Positions 31,302 through 41,687 are shown, numbered from the stretch's first letter. The stretch is DNA of 64,000 bases from an uncultured Collinsella sp. (GCA_902465105.1 CABQLM010000002.1:1-64000); one strand, 5' to 3'. Translations and numbers: made by a program. Notes: generated by a model from the letters alone, not told the origin.

Positions 31302-32621
31302 ATGGCCTTCGAGAGCGTCAACTATCAGTGTCCCGCGTGCGGCGGCCCTCTTCACTTTGCCAGCGCCGAGCAAAAGCTCGTCTGCGACTACTGCGATTCG
31401 CGTTTTGAAGTCGAAGAAGTCGAGGCACTCTATCGCGAGCGCCAGGACAAGGCAGACGCCAAAGCCGACGCCGCAGCGGCACCCAAGCCCGCCGTCGACG
31501 CTGCGGTGCAGGAGCTCGCCCAAAACGCCGGCTATATCTGCTCGTCGTGCGGCGCCGAGCTAATCTCGGACGGTACCGTCGCCGTTACCACCTGCCCGTA
31601 CTGCGGCAACCCCGCCGTGGCACCCGGTCAGCTCTCGGGCGACTTCTCACCAGACCTGGTGATCCCGTTTAAGCTCGGACGCGACGACGTTATGGCCGCG
31701 CTCAAAGAGCACTACAAGGGCAAGATCCTGCTGCCCAAGAGCTTTGTCACCGGCAACCACATCGACGAAGTCCAAGGCGTTTACGTGCCGTTTTGGCTTT
31801 ACGGCGCCCGCGTGGACGGCGAAGTGTACTTCGATGCGACCAACGAGACCGTGACCGAGGAATCCGACCGCACCGTCACGACCACCGACCACTACGACGC
31901 CTACCGTAAAGGCAATATCTCGTTTGAGCGCGTGCCCGTCGACGGATCGTCCAAGATGCCCGACGGCCACATGGACGCCATCGAGCCGTTTGACTACGAT
32001 GCGCTGCGTCCGTTCTCAGTCGCCTATATGCCCGGCTACATCGCCAACCGCTATGACGAGGATTGCGAAACCTGCAAGGCGCGCGCCGAACGCCGCATGG
32101 AGGAAAGCACGGTCTCGGCCCTGCGCGAAACCGTCGTCGACGAGTACGACGACGCCACAGTCGAAAGCAAGCAGCTCGACTACACCTGGGAAAACAGCGA
32201 TTATGCCCTGTTCCCCGTGTGGATGCTCTCTACCTCGTGGAACGGCAAGAGCTACCTGTTTGCCATGAACGGCCAAACCGGCCGCATGGTCGGCGAGCTC
32301 CCCTGCTCCAAGCCCAAGCTCGTCATCGCCTCGGTGCTGTTCTTTGCGATCGGATTTGTCCTCTCCCAGATCCTCTTCATGGGTGAGAACGCCTTCAATC
32401 CGGATTACCTCGCCTTTGACATCGAGGGCATCCTCATCAACATCGTCGCGCCGCTGATCATCGTGATTATCGCAGACGTGCTGCTGGTCGGCCAGCTCAA
32501 GACAGCCAACGAGGCAACCCACGCCGACTACTACTGTGGAGACCTCGACCTGACCGAGAAGCACGACACCTTTAGCCATACCGAAACCACGGTTGTCATG
32601 AAGGACAACAAGGACGACTAG
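31302..32621 (+). CDS. Zinc-ribbon membrane protein (YdjG-like)
   Basis: 439 aa with two N-terminal TFIIB-like zinc ribbons, YQCPACGGPL...LVCDYCDSRF (about 7-40) and YICSSCGAEL...VTTCPYCGNP (about 80-105). A long soluble domain follows (FWLYGARVDGEVYFDA, CETCKARAERRMEES) and then two C-terminal hydrophobic helices (about 340-360 and 370-400), separated by a short loop. GGAAAGGACC lies upstream. It matches the layout of zinc-ribbon membrane proteins that accompany SPFH proteins in Firmicutes. It is 24 bases after the DUF4428 gene and 48 before the SPFH gene. Biochemical function is unknown. Confidence 0.8.
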   Translation: MAFESVNYQCPACGGPLHFASAEQKLVCDYCDSRFEVEEVEALYRERQDKADAKADAAAAPKPAVDAAVQELAQNAGYICSSCGAELISDGTVAVTTCPYCGNPAVAPGQLSGDFSPDLVIPFKLGRDDVMAALKEHYKGKILLPKSFVTGNHIDEVQGVYVPFWLYGARVDGEVYFDATNETVTEESDRTVTTTDHYDAYRKGNISFERVPVDGSSKMPDGHMDAIEPFDYDALRPFSVAYMPGYIANRYDEDCETCKARAERRMEESTVSALRETVVDEYDDATVESKQLDYTWENSDYALFPVWMLSTSWNGKSYLFAMNGQTGRMVGELPCSKPKLVIASVLFFAIGFVLSQILFMGENAFNPDYLAFDIEGILINIVAPLIIVIIADVLLVGQLKTANEATHADYYCGDLDLTEKHDTFSHTETTVVMKDNKDD

Positions 32622-32669
32622 CCATTCTGACCAATATCACCCGGCCTTTTACGAGAAAGGAAGATCACC

Positions 32670-33908
32670 ATGGGACTCTTGAAAGCTGGATTGGGTGCTG
32701 CCGGCGGCGTCATGGCCGACCAGTGGAAGGAATTTATCTATTGCGAATCGATGCCTGCCGACGTCTTGGCCTGCAAGGGCAGCAAGCGCACCGGTGGCCG
32801 CAGCTCCAACACGCGCGGCGAGGACAACGTCATCTCCAACGGCTCCGTCATCGCCGTCAACGACGGCCAGGGTATGCTCGTGGTGCAAAACGGCAAGATC
32901 ATCGAGGTCGCGCTGGAGCCCGGCGAGTTCGTCTTTGACACCGGCAGCGAGCCGAGCGTCTTTAGCGGCAACCTGGGCGACTCCATCAAGGAGACGTTCG
33001 CCAATATCGGCAGCCGCTTTACCTTTGGCGGCGACGCAGGTAAGGACCAGCGCGTCTACTTCATCAACACCAAGGAAATCATCGGCAACAAGTACGGCAC
33101 CGCCTCGCCCGTGCCCTTCCGCGTGGTCGACAACAACATCGGCCTGGACGTCGACATCTCCGTGCGCTGCAATGGCGAGTATTCGTACCGCATCACCAAC
33201 CCGCTGTTGTTCTACACCAACGTCTGCGGCAACGTGACCGATAGCTATACGCGCGACCAGATCGACAGCCAGCTTAAGTCCGAGCTGCTCACCGCCCTGC
33301 AGCCCGCCTTTGCCAAGATCTCGGAGATGGGCATTCGCTACAGCGCCATCCCCGGCCACACCACCGAGCTCGCCCGCGCGCTCAACGAAGTCCTCTCCGC
33401 CGACTGGCGCGACCTGCGCGGCGTTGAGATCGTGAGCTTTGGTGTCAACTCCATCGCCGCCTCGCAAGAAGACGAGAAGATGATCAAGGACCTGCAGAAG
33501 GCCGCAGTCATGCGCGATCCCACCATGGCAGCTGCCAACATCGCCAGCGCCCAGAGCGACGCGATGCGCGCGGCAGCCGCCAACCCCAACGGCGCGATGG
33601 CCGGCTTTATGGGCATGGGCATGGCAGGTGGCATGGGCGGCATGAATGCCAGTCAGCTGTTCGCCGCCGGCCAGGCACAGCAGCAGGCTGCCCCGCAGCC
33701 GGCTCCGGCACCCGCTCCCGCACCGGCACCCGCCGCCCCCGCGGCCGGCACGTGGACCTGCAGCTGTGGCGCCACCAACACCGGCAAGTTCTGCCCGGAG
33801 TGCGGAAGTCCCGCACCCGCCCCGGCACCGGCCAAGTGGTTCTGCCCCAACTGCGGCAGCGAAAACGGCGGCAAGTTCTGCAGCAACTGCGGAACGCCCA
33901 GGCCCTAA
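32670..33908 (+). CDS. SPFH-domain protein with C-terminal zinc ribbons (YdjI-like)
   Basis: 412 aa. The N-terminal two-thirds (about 1-290) is an SPFH/band-7-like domain of the virion-core-protein/YdjI group: DQWKEFIYCESMPADVL, GSVIAVNDGQGMLVVQNGKI and SEMGIRYSAIPGHTTE. A Met/Gly- and Pro/Ala-rich linker ([18 protein letters not shown] near 355) leads to two zinc ribbons, WTCSCGATNTGKFCPECGSP and WFCPNCGSENGGKFCSNCGT. SPFH proteins form membrane-associated assemblies. The zinc ribbons echo those of its two upstream neighbours, suggesting that the three form a complex. GAAAGGAAGATCACC precedes the ATG. Confidence 0.85.
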   Translation: MGLLKAGLGAAGGVMADQWKEFIYCESMPADVLACKGSKRTGGRSSNTRGEDNVISNGSVIAVNDGQGMLVVQNGKIIEVALEPGEFVFDTGSEPSVFSGNLGDSIKETFANIGSRFTFGGDAGKDQRVYFINTKEIIGNKYGTASPVPFRVVDNNIGLDVDISVRCNGEYSYRITNPLLFYTNVCGNVTDSYTRDQIDSQLKSELLTALQPAFAKISEMGIRYSAIPGHTTELARALNEVLSADWRDLRGVEIVSFGVNSIAASQEDEKMIKDLQKAAVMRDPTMAAANIASAQSDAMRAAAANPNGAMAGFMGMGMAGGMGGMNASQLFAAGQAQQQAAPQPAPAPAPAPAPAAPAAGTWTCSCGATNTGKFCPECGSPAPAPAPAKWFCPNCGSENGGKFCSNCGTPRP

Positions 33909-33987
33909 CCCCTCTATCTGGTAATTGGCGGGGGCCCGCCACCCCCGCATTTGCTTCTATGGGTTTCGTTCGATAAAGGAGGACACC

Positions 33988-34830
33988 ATGAAGACAACGT
34001 TCAAAAAGTCCGTACTCGCATTTCTGACATGCGTCCTGGCGCTCGCCTTTGCCCTGACGGGCTGCAGCGGCGGCGGCAAAGACCCCAAGGCCAACTTCGT
34101 CGGCAGCTGGGAACTCTCAGGTGGAACCCTGGAGGGCGAAGAGCTGACCGATGAGTACATGAAGATGCTCGAGGATTGGGGTGTCCACTGCGTCCTGATT
34201 CTCGATGAGGACGGTACAGGCGCCCTCGACCTGTTCCTTGAAGTCGTCGACCTTAAATGGAAGGCAAAGGACAGCACCACCGTAACCATCACCGCCGAAG
34301 ACGAGTCGCATGACATGAAGCTCAAGGACGGCAAACTCATCCTCGAAGAAGATGACGGCAATCTTGTCTTTACCAAGTCCGACAAGGACCTGTCCGGTAC
34401 GGTGAAGAAGGATCGCGAGGCGGCCGAGAAGGAAGAGGAAATCGATGAGGCCGTCGAAGACGACGATGTCCAGAGCGTCGAAATCTCCCCCGCCGTCACT
34501 GTCGCCGATGACGATCTGTGCACCATCACCATCACCGAAAAGTTCAAGGATGACTGGGGCGACATCGGCTTTGTCGTCAACATCACCAACAAGAGCGACA
34601 AGGACCTGACCTTCTACGCTCCCTCCGGCAAGACCAACGTCAACGGCACCATGAAGGAACCCTGGTTCTCGGCTCACCTGATGCCCGGCACCAACGCCAC
34701 CGAGGAATTCACCTTCTCGAAGGGCACGCTCGATAGCCTTGACGACCTAGTCAACACGACCATCGGCATCGACGCCTACCTGACCGATTCCTACGAGGAC
34801 GTCGCCTCCTACAGCGCAACCATCGCGTAA
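33988..34830 (+). CDS. Lipoprotein with C-terminal DUF5105/DUF4352-like domain
   Basis: A 280-aa lipoprotein beginning at ATG 33988 (AAAGGAGGACACC). The signal peptide ends at LTGC (Cys ~24) and is followed by SGGGKDPK. Residues 30-140 form a lipocalin-like/beta region (NFVGSWELSGGTLEGEELTD), residues 140-165 a charged helix, and the last ~120 residues an immunoglobulin-like domain (VVNITNKSDKDLTFYAPSGK) typical of DUF4352/DUF5105 surface lipoproteins. It follows the SPFH gene by 79 bases and may belong to the same transcription unit. Ligand unknown. Confidence 0.8.
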   Translation: MKTTFKKSVLAFLTCVLALAFALTGCSGGGKDPKANFVGSWELSGGTLEGEELTDEYMKMLEDWGVHCVLILDEDGTGALDLFLEVVDLKWKAKDSTTVTITAEDESHDMKLKDGKLILEEDDGNLVFTKSDKDLSGTVKKDREAAEKEEEIDEAVEDDDVQSVEISPAVTVADDDLCTITITEKFKDDWGDIGFVVNITNKSDKDLTFYAPSGKTNVNGTMKEPWFSAHLMPGTNATEEFTFSKGTLDSLDDLVNTTIGIDAYLTDSYEDVASYSATIA

Positions 34831-34883
34831 CGGCACGTAACATCAGCCGCGGATTGGCGGACACATCCGCGCACACGCCAGGC

Positions 34884-34920
34884 GGGGCCGCAAGAAATGA
34901 TCCTGCGGCCCCGTCGTCTT
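34884..34920 (+). terminator. Terminator after the lipoprotein gene
   Basis: GGGGCCGCA pairs with TGCGGCCCC and is followed by a weak T-rich tract (GTCGTCTT). A second hairpin lies at 34950. Confidence 0.65.
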
Positions 34921-34949
34921 GCGCCGACAGCGCCGCCCACACAAGCAGA

Positions 34950-34984
34950 CCGCCCGCCGTCTTCTGATGCAAAACGGCGGGCGG
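34950..34984 (-). terminator. Hairpin after the response-regulator gene
   Basis: CCGCCCGCCGT and ACGGCGGGCGG are perfect 11-base arms. It lies 39 bases after the minus-strand response-regulator stop; no long T-run is present, so termination is only likely. Confidence 0.55.
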
Positions 34985-35023
34985 CCTACCTTTACGGCGC
35001 CGGAACACGGGTGAGCGCGTCGA

Positions 35024-35647
35024 TTACGGGCGCTCCATATTAGGAACGATGCTGCCTTCGGTTACCGCGTGCACGGCCAGGCGCATGATGTTGTCGTAGC
35101 CAGTCTTATTGAGGATCTCCGAGATGCGGCGCTTGATGGTGCCCTCGCTCATAAATAACTCGGCCGCAATCTCGCGACGACTTTTGCCCTCGCAGGCAAG
35201 ACGCAGAATTGACAGCTCGACATCGTCAAGCGCCGCCGTGCCCAAGAAGATGCTTTTGGGCGGCTTGGGAAATGTACAGTAGCCCGCCAGTGTGGAACGC
35301 ATCACGGCAAAGAGCTCGTCAATGCCGACGTTTTTGTACACAAAGCTATCGACACCCGCCTCGCGCGCCTGATCGACAAAGGTGATCTCGGGCATGCCCG
35401 TCATGATAATGATGCGGCACCCGGGCATCGCCTCCTTGATGCGCGCCGCCGCCACGATGCCGTTGGAATCGTGCTCGGTGCATACGTCCATCAGTATCAT
35501 GTCCGGGCGCTCCCTAAGCACAACGTCGAGTGCTTCGGAAGCGTCGGCGATCGCGGCAACAACGGTCATATCGGGCTGGTCGCCAACGGAGCGCGCCAGG
35601 CTCTCGCGCAGGATGGCCTGGTCTTCGACTATAAGGACGCGGATCAT
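35024..35647 (-). CDS. NarL/FixJ-family response regulator
   Basis: 207 aa: receiver domain (1-~120) with acidic pocket VEDQ, phospho-acceptor in DMILMDVCTEHDSNG (Asp ~54), TGMP and lysine in FVYKNVG; LuxR-type HTH at the C-terminus (about 140-200: DDVELSILRLACEGKSRREI and MSEGTIKRRISEI). The HTH is a little divergent at its start (DDVELSIL instead of LTxRExEVL). Its ATG overlaps the histidine kinase stop by four bases, so the pair is translationally coupled. Targets are not apparent. Confidence 0.92.
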   Translation of the reverse strand: MIRVLIVEDQAILRESLARSVGDQPDMTVVAAIADASEALDVVLRERPDMILMDVCTEHDSNGIVAAARIKEAMPGCRIIIMTGMPEITFVDQAREAGVDSFVYKNVGIDELFAVMRSTLAGYCTFPKPPKSIFLGTAALDDVELSILRLACEGKSRREIAAELFMSEGTIKRRISEILNKTGYDNIMRLAVHAVTEGSIVPNMERP

Positions 35648-37143
35648 GAGCTTCTCCTTTGGGACGTGTCGTTGGCGTTAAGCGGAATGGATACCGCAAG
35701 CGTAAAGGGCGGGGCGGCGTGGACCTCTAGGCTGCCACCCAGATCTTGCGCGACATGCCTCATACCTGGGATACCCGTTCCCTCGCGATACGATACGGGG
35801 GCCGGCGCGCCGTCATTAGAGATGGTCATGCGTGCAATGTCACATCCGTTCGACTCCTCCTGCCACAGGTGCACATGGACCTGGTGGGCCTGCGCGTGCT
35901 TGGTGGCGTTGGTCGAGGCCTCGCGGATAATCTGCAAAAAGGCCGCCGCGACACGCGTGTCCTCGGGAAGCGACCCCTCTACATCAATCTGCACGCTCAC
36001 CAGGCCAAAGGCATGAATGATATCGCCAAGCTGCTCCGCCGGCTCGCTGTCGCCGCCGCTGCGCAAGTCGTCGGAGATTGAGTGCAGCAGCGGATCGATC
36101 TGCTCGAGCGACTCGTCGTCAAGGCGACCCTCCTCCAGATAGCGATGGAGGATGGACAGGCGCTGACCGATTACATCGTGCACGCGGGCGCGCATGCGCA
36201 GGTAGGCAGCATTGTCGGCGACCTTTTTGACCTCTTCGATCTGCGCCTGGAGCTCTTTGCCCGCAAGCTCGAGCAGTCGATTGGAATGCGCCAGGCGGTC
36301 ATGGGCATGTGCGTACTCCGTCACGTCCAAGCCGATGATTCGCTCCAAGGGGCGACCCGAAACCATAACGGCATCGCACGCAAACAGGCGAATCTCGGAG
36401 GGAGAAACCTCGACCACCGCGCGCGCCTCGCCAAAGCGATCCAGGTCGATTCGAACGCGGTTTTTGCTGCTCTCGGGCATCTGAGCACTGAGCCTTCGAA
36501 GGCCGTTCCACGTGTCGCTCATATCGTGCAAGTCGGTGGGCATGTGAAGCTCAACGAGGTTTTTGCGCATGCAGCGGTTCATGAGCAGCGGACGGCCCCT
36601 CGGGTCTAGATACAGGATGCCCACGGGGATCACGTTGATGGTCTCGATCGTCGAGAACGCGGTGATGTCCTCCTGGCGGTTACGGACGTCCATCAAGAGC
36701 GCCGCGATGGAACGGAACAGGAAGAACGTTCCCTCTGCAATAAGGACAACGGTCCACGCCGAGCCCATGGCAAAAACCACCGGTGGTGTAACGGCGACAA
36801 CGAGCAACAGTTCGGCCAGCATGACGGGGCGACGATAGTGCACCATAAGTACCACGCCATAGGCAAAGATCGCGGCATTGAGCCACAACGCTCCGCCCAT
36901 TGCCCTGGCGCAAACGTCAAGCGGCGCCACCAGATACGAGCCAGACGACGCGAATAAGATGAGCGCCGAAATCATCAGGTGAAGCACAAGGCTCGCCTCA
37001 TAGGCGCAAATCACCTTACGGTTATAGGACGAGCGACGCGATGCGATGAGCGGGACGTGAATCGTCTGCAGACACGCAGCCAGGGCAAAGACAACATCGA
37101 GCGCAACGATTTGGGGAAGGATGAGCGAAATCTGCATCGTCAC
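35644..37143 (-). CDS. Membrane sensor histidine kinase (HisKA_3 type)
   Basis: 499 aa. About six N-terminal membrane helices (1-~185), a PAS-like region (about 190-290, INVIPVGILYLDPRGRPLLM), a coiled coil, and a NarX-type dimerisation helix with the phospho-histidine in RARVHDVIGQRLSILHRYL (about 318). The HATPase domain follows, with IREASTNATKHAQAHQV (N box) and GTGIPGMRHVAQDLGGSLEV (G box). It is the cognate kinase of the overlapping response regulator. Its ATG in turn overlaps the stop of the upstream 7TM sensor gene by four bases. The stimulus is unknown. Confidence 0.92.
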   Translation of the reverse strand: MTMQISLILPQIVALDVVFALAACLQTIHVPLIASRRSSYNRKVICAYEASLVLHLMISALILFASSGSYLVAPLDVCARAMGGALWLNAAIFAYGVVLMVHYRRPVMLAELLLVVAVTPPVVFAMGSAWTVVLIAEGTFFLFRSIAALLMDVRNRQEDITAFSTIETINVIPVGILYLDPRGRPLLMNRCMRKNLVELHMPTDLHDMSDTWNGLRRLSAQMPESSKNRVRIDLDRFGEARAVVEVSPSEIRLFACDAVMVSGRPLERIIGLDVTEYAHAHDRLAHSNRLLELAGKELQAQIEEVKKVADNAAYLRMRARVHDVIGQRLSILHRYLEEGRLDDESLEQIDPLLHSISDDLRSGGDSEPAEQLGDIIHAFGLVSVQIDVEGSLPEDTRVAAAFLQIIREASTNATKHAQAHQVHVHLWQEESNGCDIARMTISNDGAPAPVSYREGTGIPGMRHVAQDLGGSLEVHAAPPFTLAVSIPLNANDTSQRRSS

Positions 37144-39023
37144 TCACCCGCCCTCGGCATCAAGACGATCATGCGCAGCTGGCCGGGCTCGCCCTCAAGG
37201 CGGTATGCCACGTTGCGCCCTTGCAGAGCGCTTTCGAGCTCTTGCGCAGCGGGCGTCTGCGAAAGATCTTCATCATCGTTGGAAAAAAGCGTGGCGCGCA
37301 GCTCGACACTGCATCGGTCATGGTCGTCCAAGTGATACATAAGCGCCGGATGGTCGGTGGTGTAGGCAAAAAACGCAAAGTCATACACGCAGTCGTACAG
37401 CGCGCTTACCGTACTGGCGTGCAGCGGGCGCCGCATGGCGATAATCGAGGCGCAATCGACATCGATCGTGCGCAGGTCGCTTGCGAGCTCGTTGGCGATG
37501 AGCTGAATGCGGTCGCGATCAAAACCGCTCTCCCCGTGCTGTGCCAACGTGAGCGACCCCTTGCGCTTGCAATAGGCGACGAGCATCTTGGCGCGCTGCA
37601 GCATGCGGTAACGCTCGTGCGAAGACGCTTCGTCGGTCAACGGCGGCAGCGAGCTCAGCAGGCCGTACATCCCTTCGAGCGCGCGGGCAAGCGCCTGGTC
37701 CACGTCTTGGACCAGCAAGGTCTCGGCCTCTTGATCTGCCAAATGCGTCTTAAGGTCGTAGTCGGCGGCGAGCAGCTCGTTTTGACGCTGCAGTTCCATG
37801 CGACGATGTGCCAGTTCACGGTTAAGCTCATTGAGCTCTGACACGTCTTGGGCAAGCAGGGCCGATCCGCCCAGCAGTGGAAAGGCACGGTACATCACAT
37901 CGGGATCGGACGCCACGGCAAAGGCATGGGCGCGGCCGTGCTCCTGGGTCCGCAACTCCTCGCGCACGCCTACCGGCATTGGCTTTGACACCGGCGTGGC
38001 ATAGACTTCCTGCAGGTCGTGCGTTAGAACTTTGAGGTCAAGCGGCAAGATGTCGAAAATGCCGGCGATGTCGTGATATGACGGAATGACACCGCAATCG
38101 AGACAGATTTCCATCGCCACCACGCACAGGACGCAATAGACGAGCGAAAAGTTGAACCTCCATGCCCAGGGCACGCGCAACGCATACGAGACGGCAAAGA
38201 ATGCGCCACCCAGCAGTACGAGCGCCGCCGTGCCCGAGAAACGTTGGATGCGAAAGGACGAGGACCGGCCCACCAGGATAAAAAAGGCCACAAAGTTAAA
38301 GGCCGTCCACACTAAGACAGCGAAATAACCCCAGCCGTACGTGTAATCGTTGCTCCAGGTGTCGCTTGTACGGTCAAAGTGGAAGACCTGCTGATGAACA
38401 TCGTTAGTGAGCACAAATCCGATAAGCAGGATAGCCACAATCCACAGCGCAGCGCAGTAGCGGCGACCCAGGCGGTGTTGCTCCAGACCCGCAAGGCGCA
38501 GACCACACAACTGGTAGAGCAGCGGAATGAGCGTCATGGGCACGTAGTACAGGTACCACAGCACGGTGGCATAGAACGGCGTGAACGACTTGTACTTGAG
38601 AATGACCTCGATCATCCACAGGGCACAGATGGTGGCGACGGCAACAAGGCGACGGCGCAGCACATAGTCCAAACAGCGCAGATAGACCGATACGCCCCAG
38701 ATCGAAAATATAATTGCGGCGACAAGAAGCGGGAGAGAGCTCGAGTGGACGAGCGCATCCACGACCTCTTCGGACACCTCGCTATAGGCGGGCACGGCGT
38801 TAGAAAGTTTGGGGTCGAAGGCGAACAGCGCCGGCAAGACTGCCAAAAACATGAGGAACAGCGCGGTGATGGCGCCGGCGATAGCAAAGACGCGGTGACG
38901 GTATACCCGATGTGTTATGCCAACAAGGAATCGCGGCATGGCGAAGAGCCTGCCGCCCCTGGGATCCGCAACCGGCGCGGTCCGGGCGGCCGCGTGGCCG
39001 ATATGTCGCTCGCGGGTACCCAT
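37140..39023 (-). CDS. 7TM-sensor protein with degenerate kinase-like C-terminus
   Basis: A 627-aa protein with a histidine-kinase-7TM-like membrane domain (about 20-310: FAIAGAITALFLMFLAVLPA and later helices), a PAS-like segment (about 320-410), a long coiled coil (LNRELAHRRMELQRQNELLA) and a C-terminal region shaped like a histidine-kinase core. I see neither a phospho-histidine H box nor clear N/G boxes, so it is probably not an active kinase but a sensor feeding the kinase downstream. ATG at 39023 is tentative: no ribosome site is visible, and a TACACT -10-like box lies 9 bases upstream, so the message may be leaderless. ATG 38939 is the alternative. Confidence 0.78.
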   Translation of the reverse strand: MGTRERHIGHAAARTAPVADPRGGRLFAMPRFLVGITHRVYRHRVFAIAGAITALFLMFLAVLPALFAFDPKLSNAVPAYSEVSEEVVDALVHSSSLPLLVAAIIFSIWGVSVYLRCLDYVLRRRLVAVATICALWMIEVILKYKSFTPFYATVLWYLYYVPMTLIPLLYQLCGLRLAGLEQHRLGRRYCAALWIVAILLIGFVLTNDVHQQVFHFDRTSDTWSNDYTYGWGYFAVLVWTAFNFVAFFILVGRSSSFRIQRFSGTAALVLLGGAFFAVSYALRVPWAWRFNFSLVYCVLCVVAMEICLDCGVIPSYHDIAGIFDILPLDLKVLTHDLQEVYATPVSKPMPVGVREELRTQEHGRAHAFAVASDPDVMYRAFPLLGGSALLAQDVSELNELNRELAHRRMELQRQNELLAADYDLKTHLADQEAETLLVQDVDQALARALEGMYGLLSSLPPLTDEASSHERYRMLQRAKMLVAYCKRKGSLTLAQHGESGFDRDRIQLIANELASDLRTIDVDCASIIAMRRPLHASTVSALYDCVYDFAFFAYTTDHPALMYHLDDHDRCSVELRATLFSNDDEDLSQTPAAQELESALQGRNVAYRLEGEPGQLRMIVLMPRAGE

Positions 39024-39090
39024 AGTGCTTTTAGTGTACCGACAGATGGGTCGAAAAAGCGGGCCGCATGTCCCAAAATCCGCAGACGGC

Positions 39091-39126
39091 AAGGCGCCCG
39101 GCGAACACATACTCGCCGGGCGCCTT
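39091..39126 (-). terminator. Stem-loop after bglA
   Basis: AAGGCGCCCGGCGA and TCGCCGGGCGCCTT are perfect 14-base arms, 37 bases beyond the bglA stop on the minus strand. There is no clear T-run, but stem strength and position suggest a transcript end. Confidence 0.7.
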
Positions 39127-39162
39127 GGTCAGGAGACTCTGAAGTCGAGTGCCTCAGCTTCC

Positions 39163-40596
<1,434 letters not shown>

Positions 40597-40673
40597 TCAA
40601 TCCTTTCGCACGCTGTTTGTCGTGGCTTTAGTATCCCCGCAAATAGGGCCTCGCTCAACGACAGCGACGCAGG

Positions 40674-40736
40674 CCGACACTTCTTTTCGCACACGGCGGC
40701 CCGGCAGCCGCCCCCGTCTGACACTTTTTGATACCC
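40674..40736. repeat. GACACTTCTTTTCGC repeat upstream of bglA
   Basis: CCGACACTTCTTTTCGC, GGCAGCCGCC and CTGACACTTTTTGATACC recur, with small changes, in the same order at 23297-23360, next to the broken GH1 gene. It lies about 80 bases upstream of the bglA ATG. Confidence 0.7.
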
Positions 40737-40745
40737 GCCCGCCCA

Positions 40746-40782
40746 CACCACCACAAAGGGGACAGGCACCTTTGTGGTGGTT
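40746..40782. repeat. 37-nt ACCACCACAAAGG hairpin, copy 2
   Basis: The reverse complement of the hairpin at 25580-25616, loop included (GGACAGGCA here, TGCCTGTCC there). Confidence 0.85.
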
Positions 40783-40793
40783 GGGGCGGTTTG

Positions 40794-40928
40794 TCTCGAT
40801 CTGTAACAGTTAGGCCGTCAAAATCGGGCTTGGTGTTACAGATCGAGATTTTCGGGCAGCCCTCTGCAGTTTGTCTAAATCTGTAACAGGTAGAAACGAT
40901 TTAGCCCGCTAGATGTTACAGATTGAGA
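40794..40928. repeat. Tandem pair of 55-nt TCTGTAACA hairpins, 80-bp period
   Basis: Hairpin 1 (40794-40848) has arms TCTCGATCTGTAACA / TGTTACAGATCGAGA. Hairpin 2 (40874-40928) has TCTAAATCTGTAACA / TGTTACAGATTGAGA. Both are exactly 55 nt and start 80 bases apart. They lie between bglA (diverging leftward) and the DUF4867 stop. Confidence 0.85.
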
Positions 40929-40937
40929 TAAAAGACC

Positions 40938-41582
40938 CTAGTCCACGGTGATGTCGAGGTTCTTGCCGATGAGGCCTACGTAGCCGCCTTCGGCTGCCTT
41001 GGGGCTGTCGGCGTGGCAGAGAACCCACTTGTCGGCCTTCCAGTAGCAGTAGCTGTCGCCGGCCGCGGGCAAGTCGGCCGCGGCCTCGGGGCGCGGACCA
41101 TTGGTGCCAGCGGGCAGCGCCACCATCACCTGGAAGCCACCGTCGTCGACCATGCAGGGCGTGTAGTGCAGCGTGGTGTTGAAGACCTCGACAACCCTGC
41201 CCGCCGGCACTCGGAACGCCTTGACGCATGCGGTGTCGAGTTTGCCGCCTTCGATCTCCCAGCGATGCGCCACGAGCAGGATAAAGTCGCGCGCGCCCAG
41301 GTTGAACTCGCTCGCGCGGTGGTACTCCAGGCAGTTGAGTCGCGTGTTGTGTCCGTTGCACCAACCGAACTGGAAGGGACGGCCACCAAACATGAGAAAG
41401 CCCAGCTCATCAGCACCCTTGACACCCTCGAGCTCCGATGTGCTCGCTACGTACTTGCTGCCCTCAGGGATGGGCGTGGCGGAGAGCGCCTCGAGCACGG
41501 GCGACGTGAGCTCGGACGGAACGTTATCCCAAACGTTGCCATAGGATTTGAACTCGGGATCGTTGACAGAGTAGATATGCAT
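40938..41582 (-). CDS. DUF4867-family cupin-like protein
   Basis: A 214-aa protein matching the DUF4867 pattern: N-terminal MHIYSVNDPEFKSYGNV, central GWCNGHNTRLNCLEYHRASE, a cupin-like VFNTTLHYTPCMVDDGGFQV and the C-terminal YVGLIGKNLDI. The domain resembles ureidoglycolate-lyase/cupin folds. In other bacteria these proteins often accompany sugar or sugar-acid catabolic genes, but no substrate is established that I know of. It has its own promoter region and a ribosome site (CAGGAGCGAAC). The neighbours bglA and luxS are separately spaced, so operon membership is not indicated. Confidence 0.8.
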   Translation of the reverse strand: MHIYSVNDPEFKSYGNVWDNVPSELTSPVLEALSATPIPEGSKYVASTSELEGVKGADELGFLMFGGRPFQFGWCNGHNTRLNCLEYHRASEFNLGARDFILLVAHRWEIEGGKLDTACVKAFRVPAGRVVEVFNTTLHYTPCMVDDGGFQVMVALPAGTNGPRPEAAADLPAAGDSYCYWKADKWVLCHADSPKAAEGGYVGLIGKNLDITVD

Positions 41583-41655
41583 GTTCGCTCCTGTTTATTT
41601 ATGTGATAGCATGAACATTCTAGAACAATTTTCTTCTGTTTTGAGCACTCAGCAT

Positions 41656-41687
41656 GAAAAAGCGCCCCCGCAAAGAGCGGAGACGCT
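41656..41687 (-). terminator. Terminator after luxS
   Basis: On the minus strand AGCGTCTCCGC pairs with GCGGGGGCGCT (GU/mismatch tolerated) and is followed by TTTTTC. It lies about 33 bases after the luxS stop. Confidence 0.8.
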
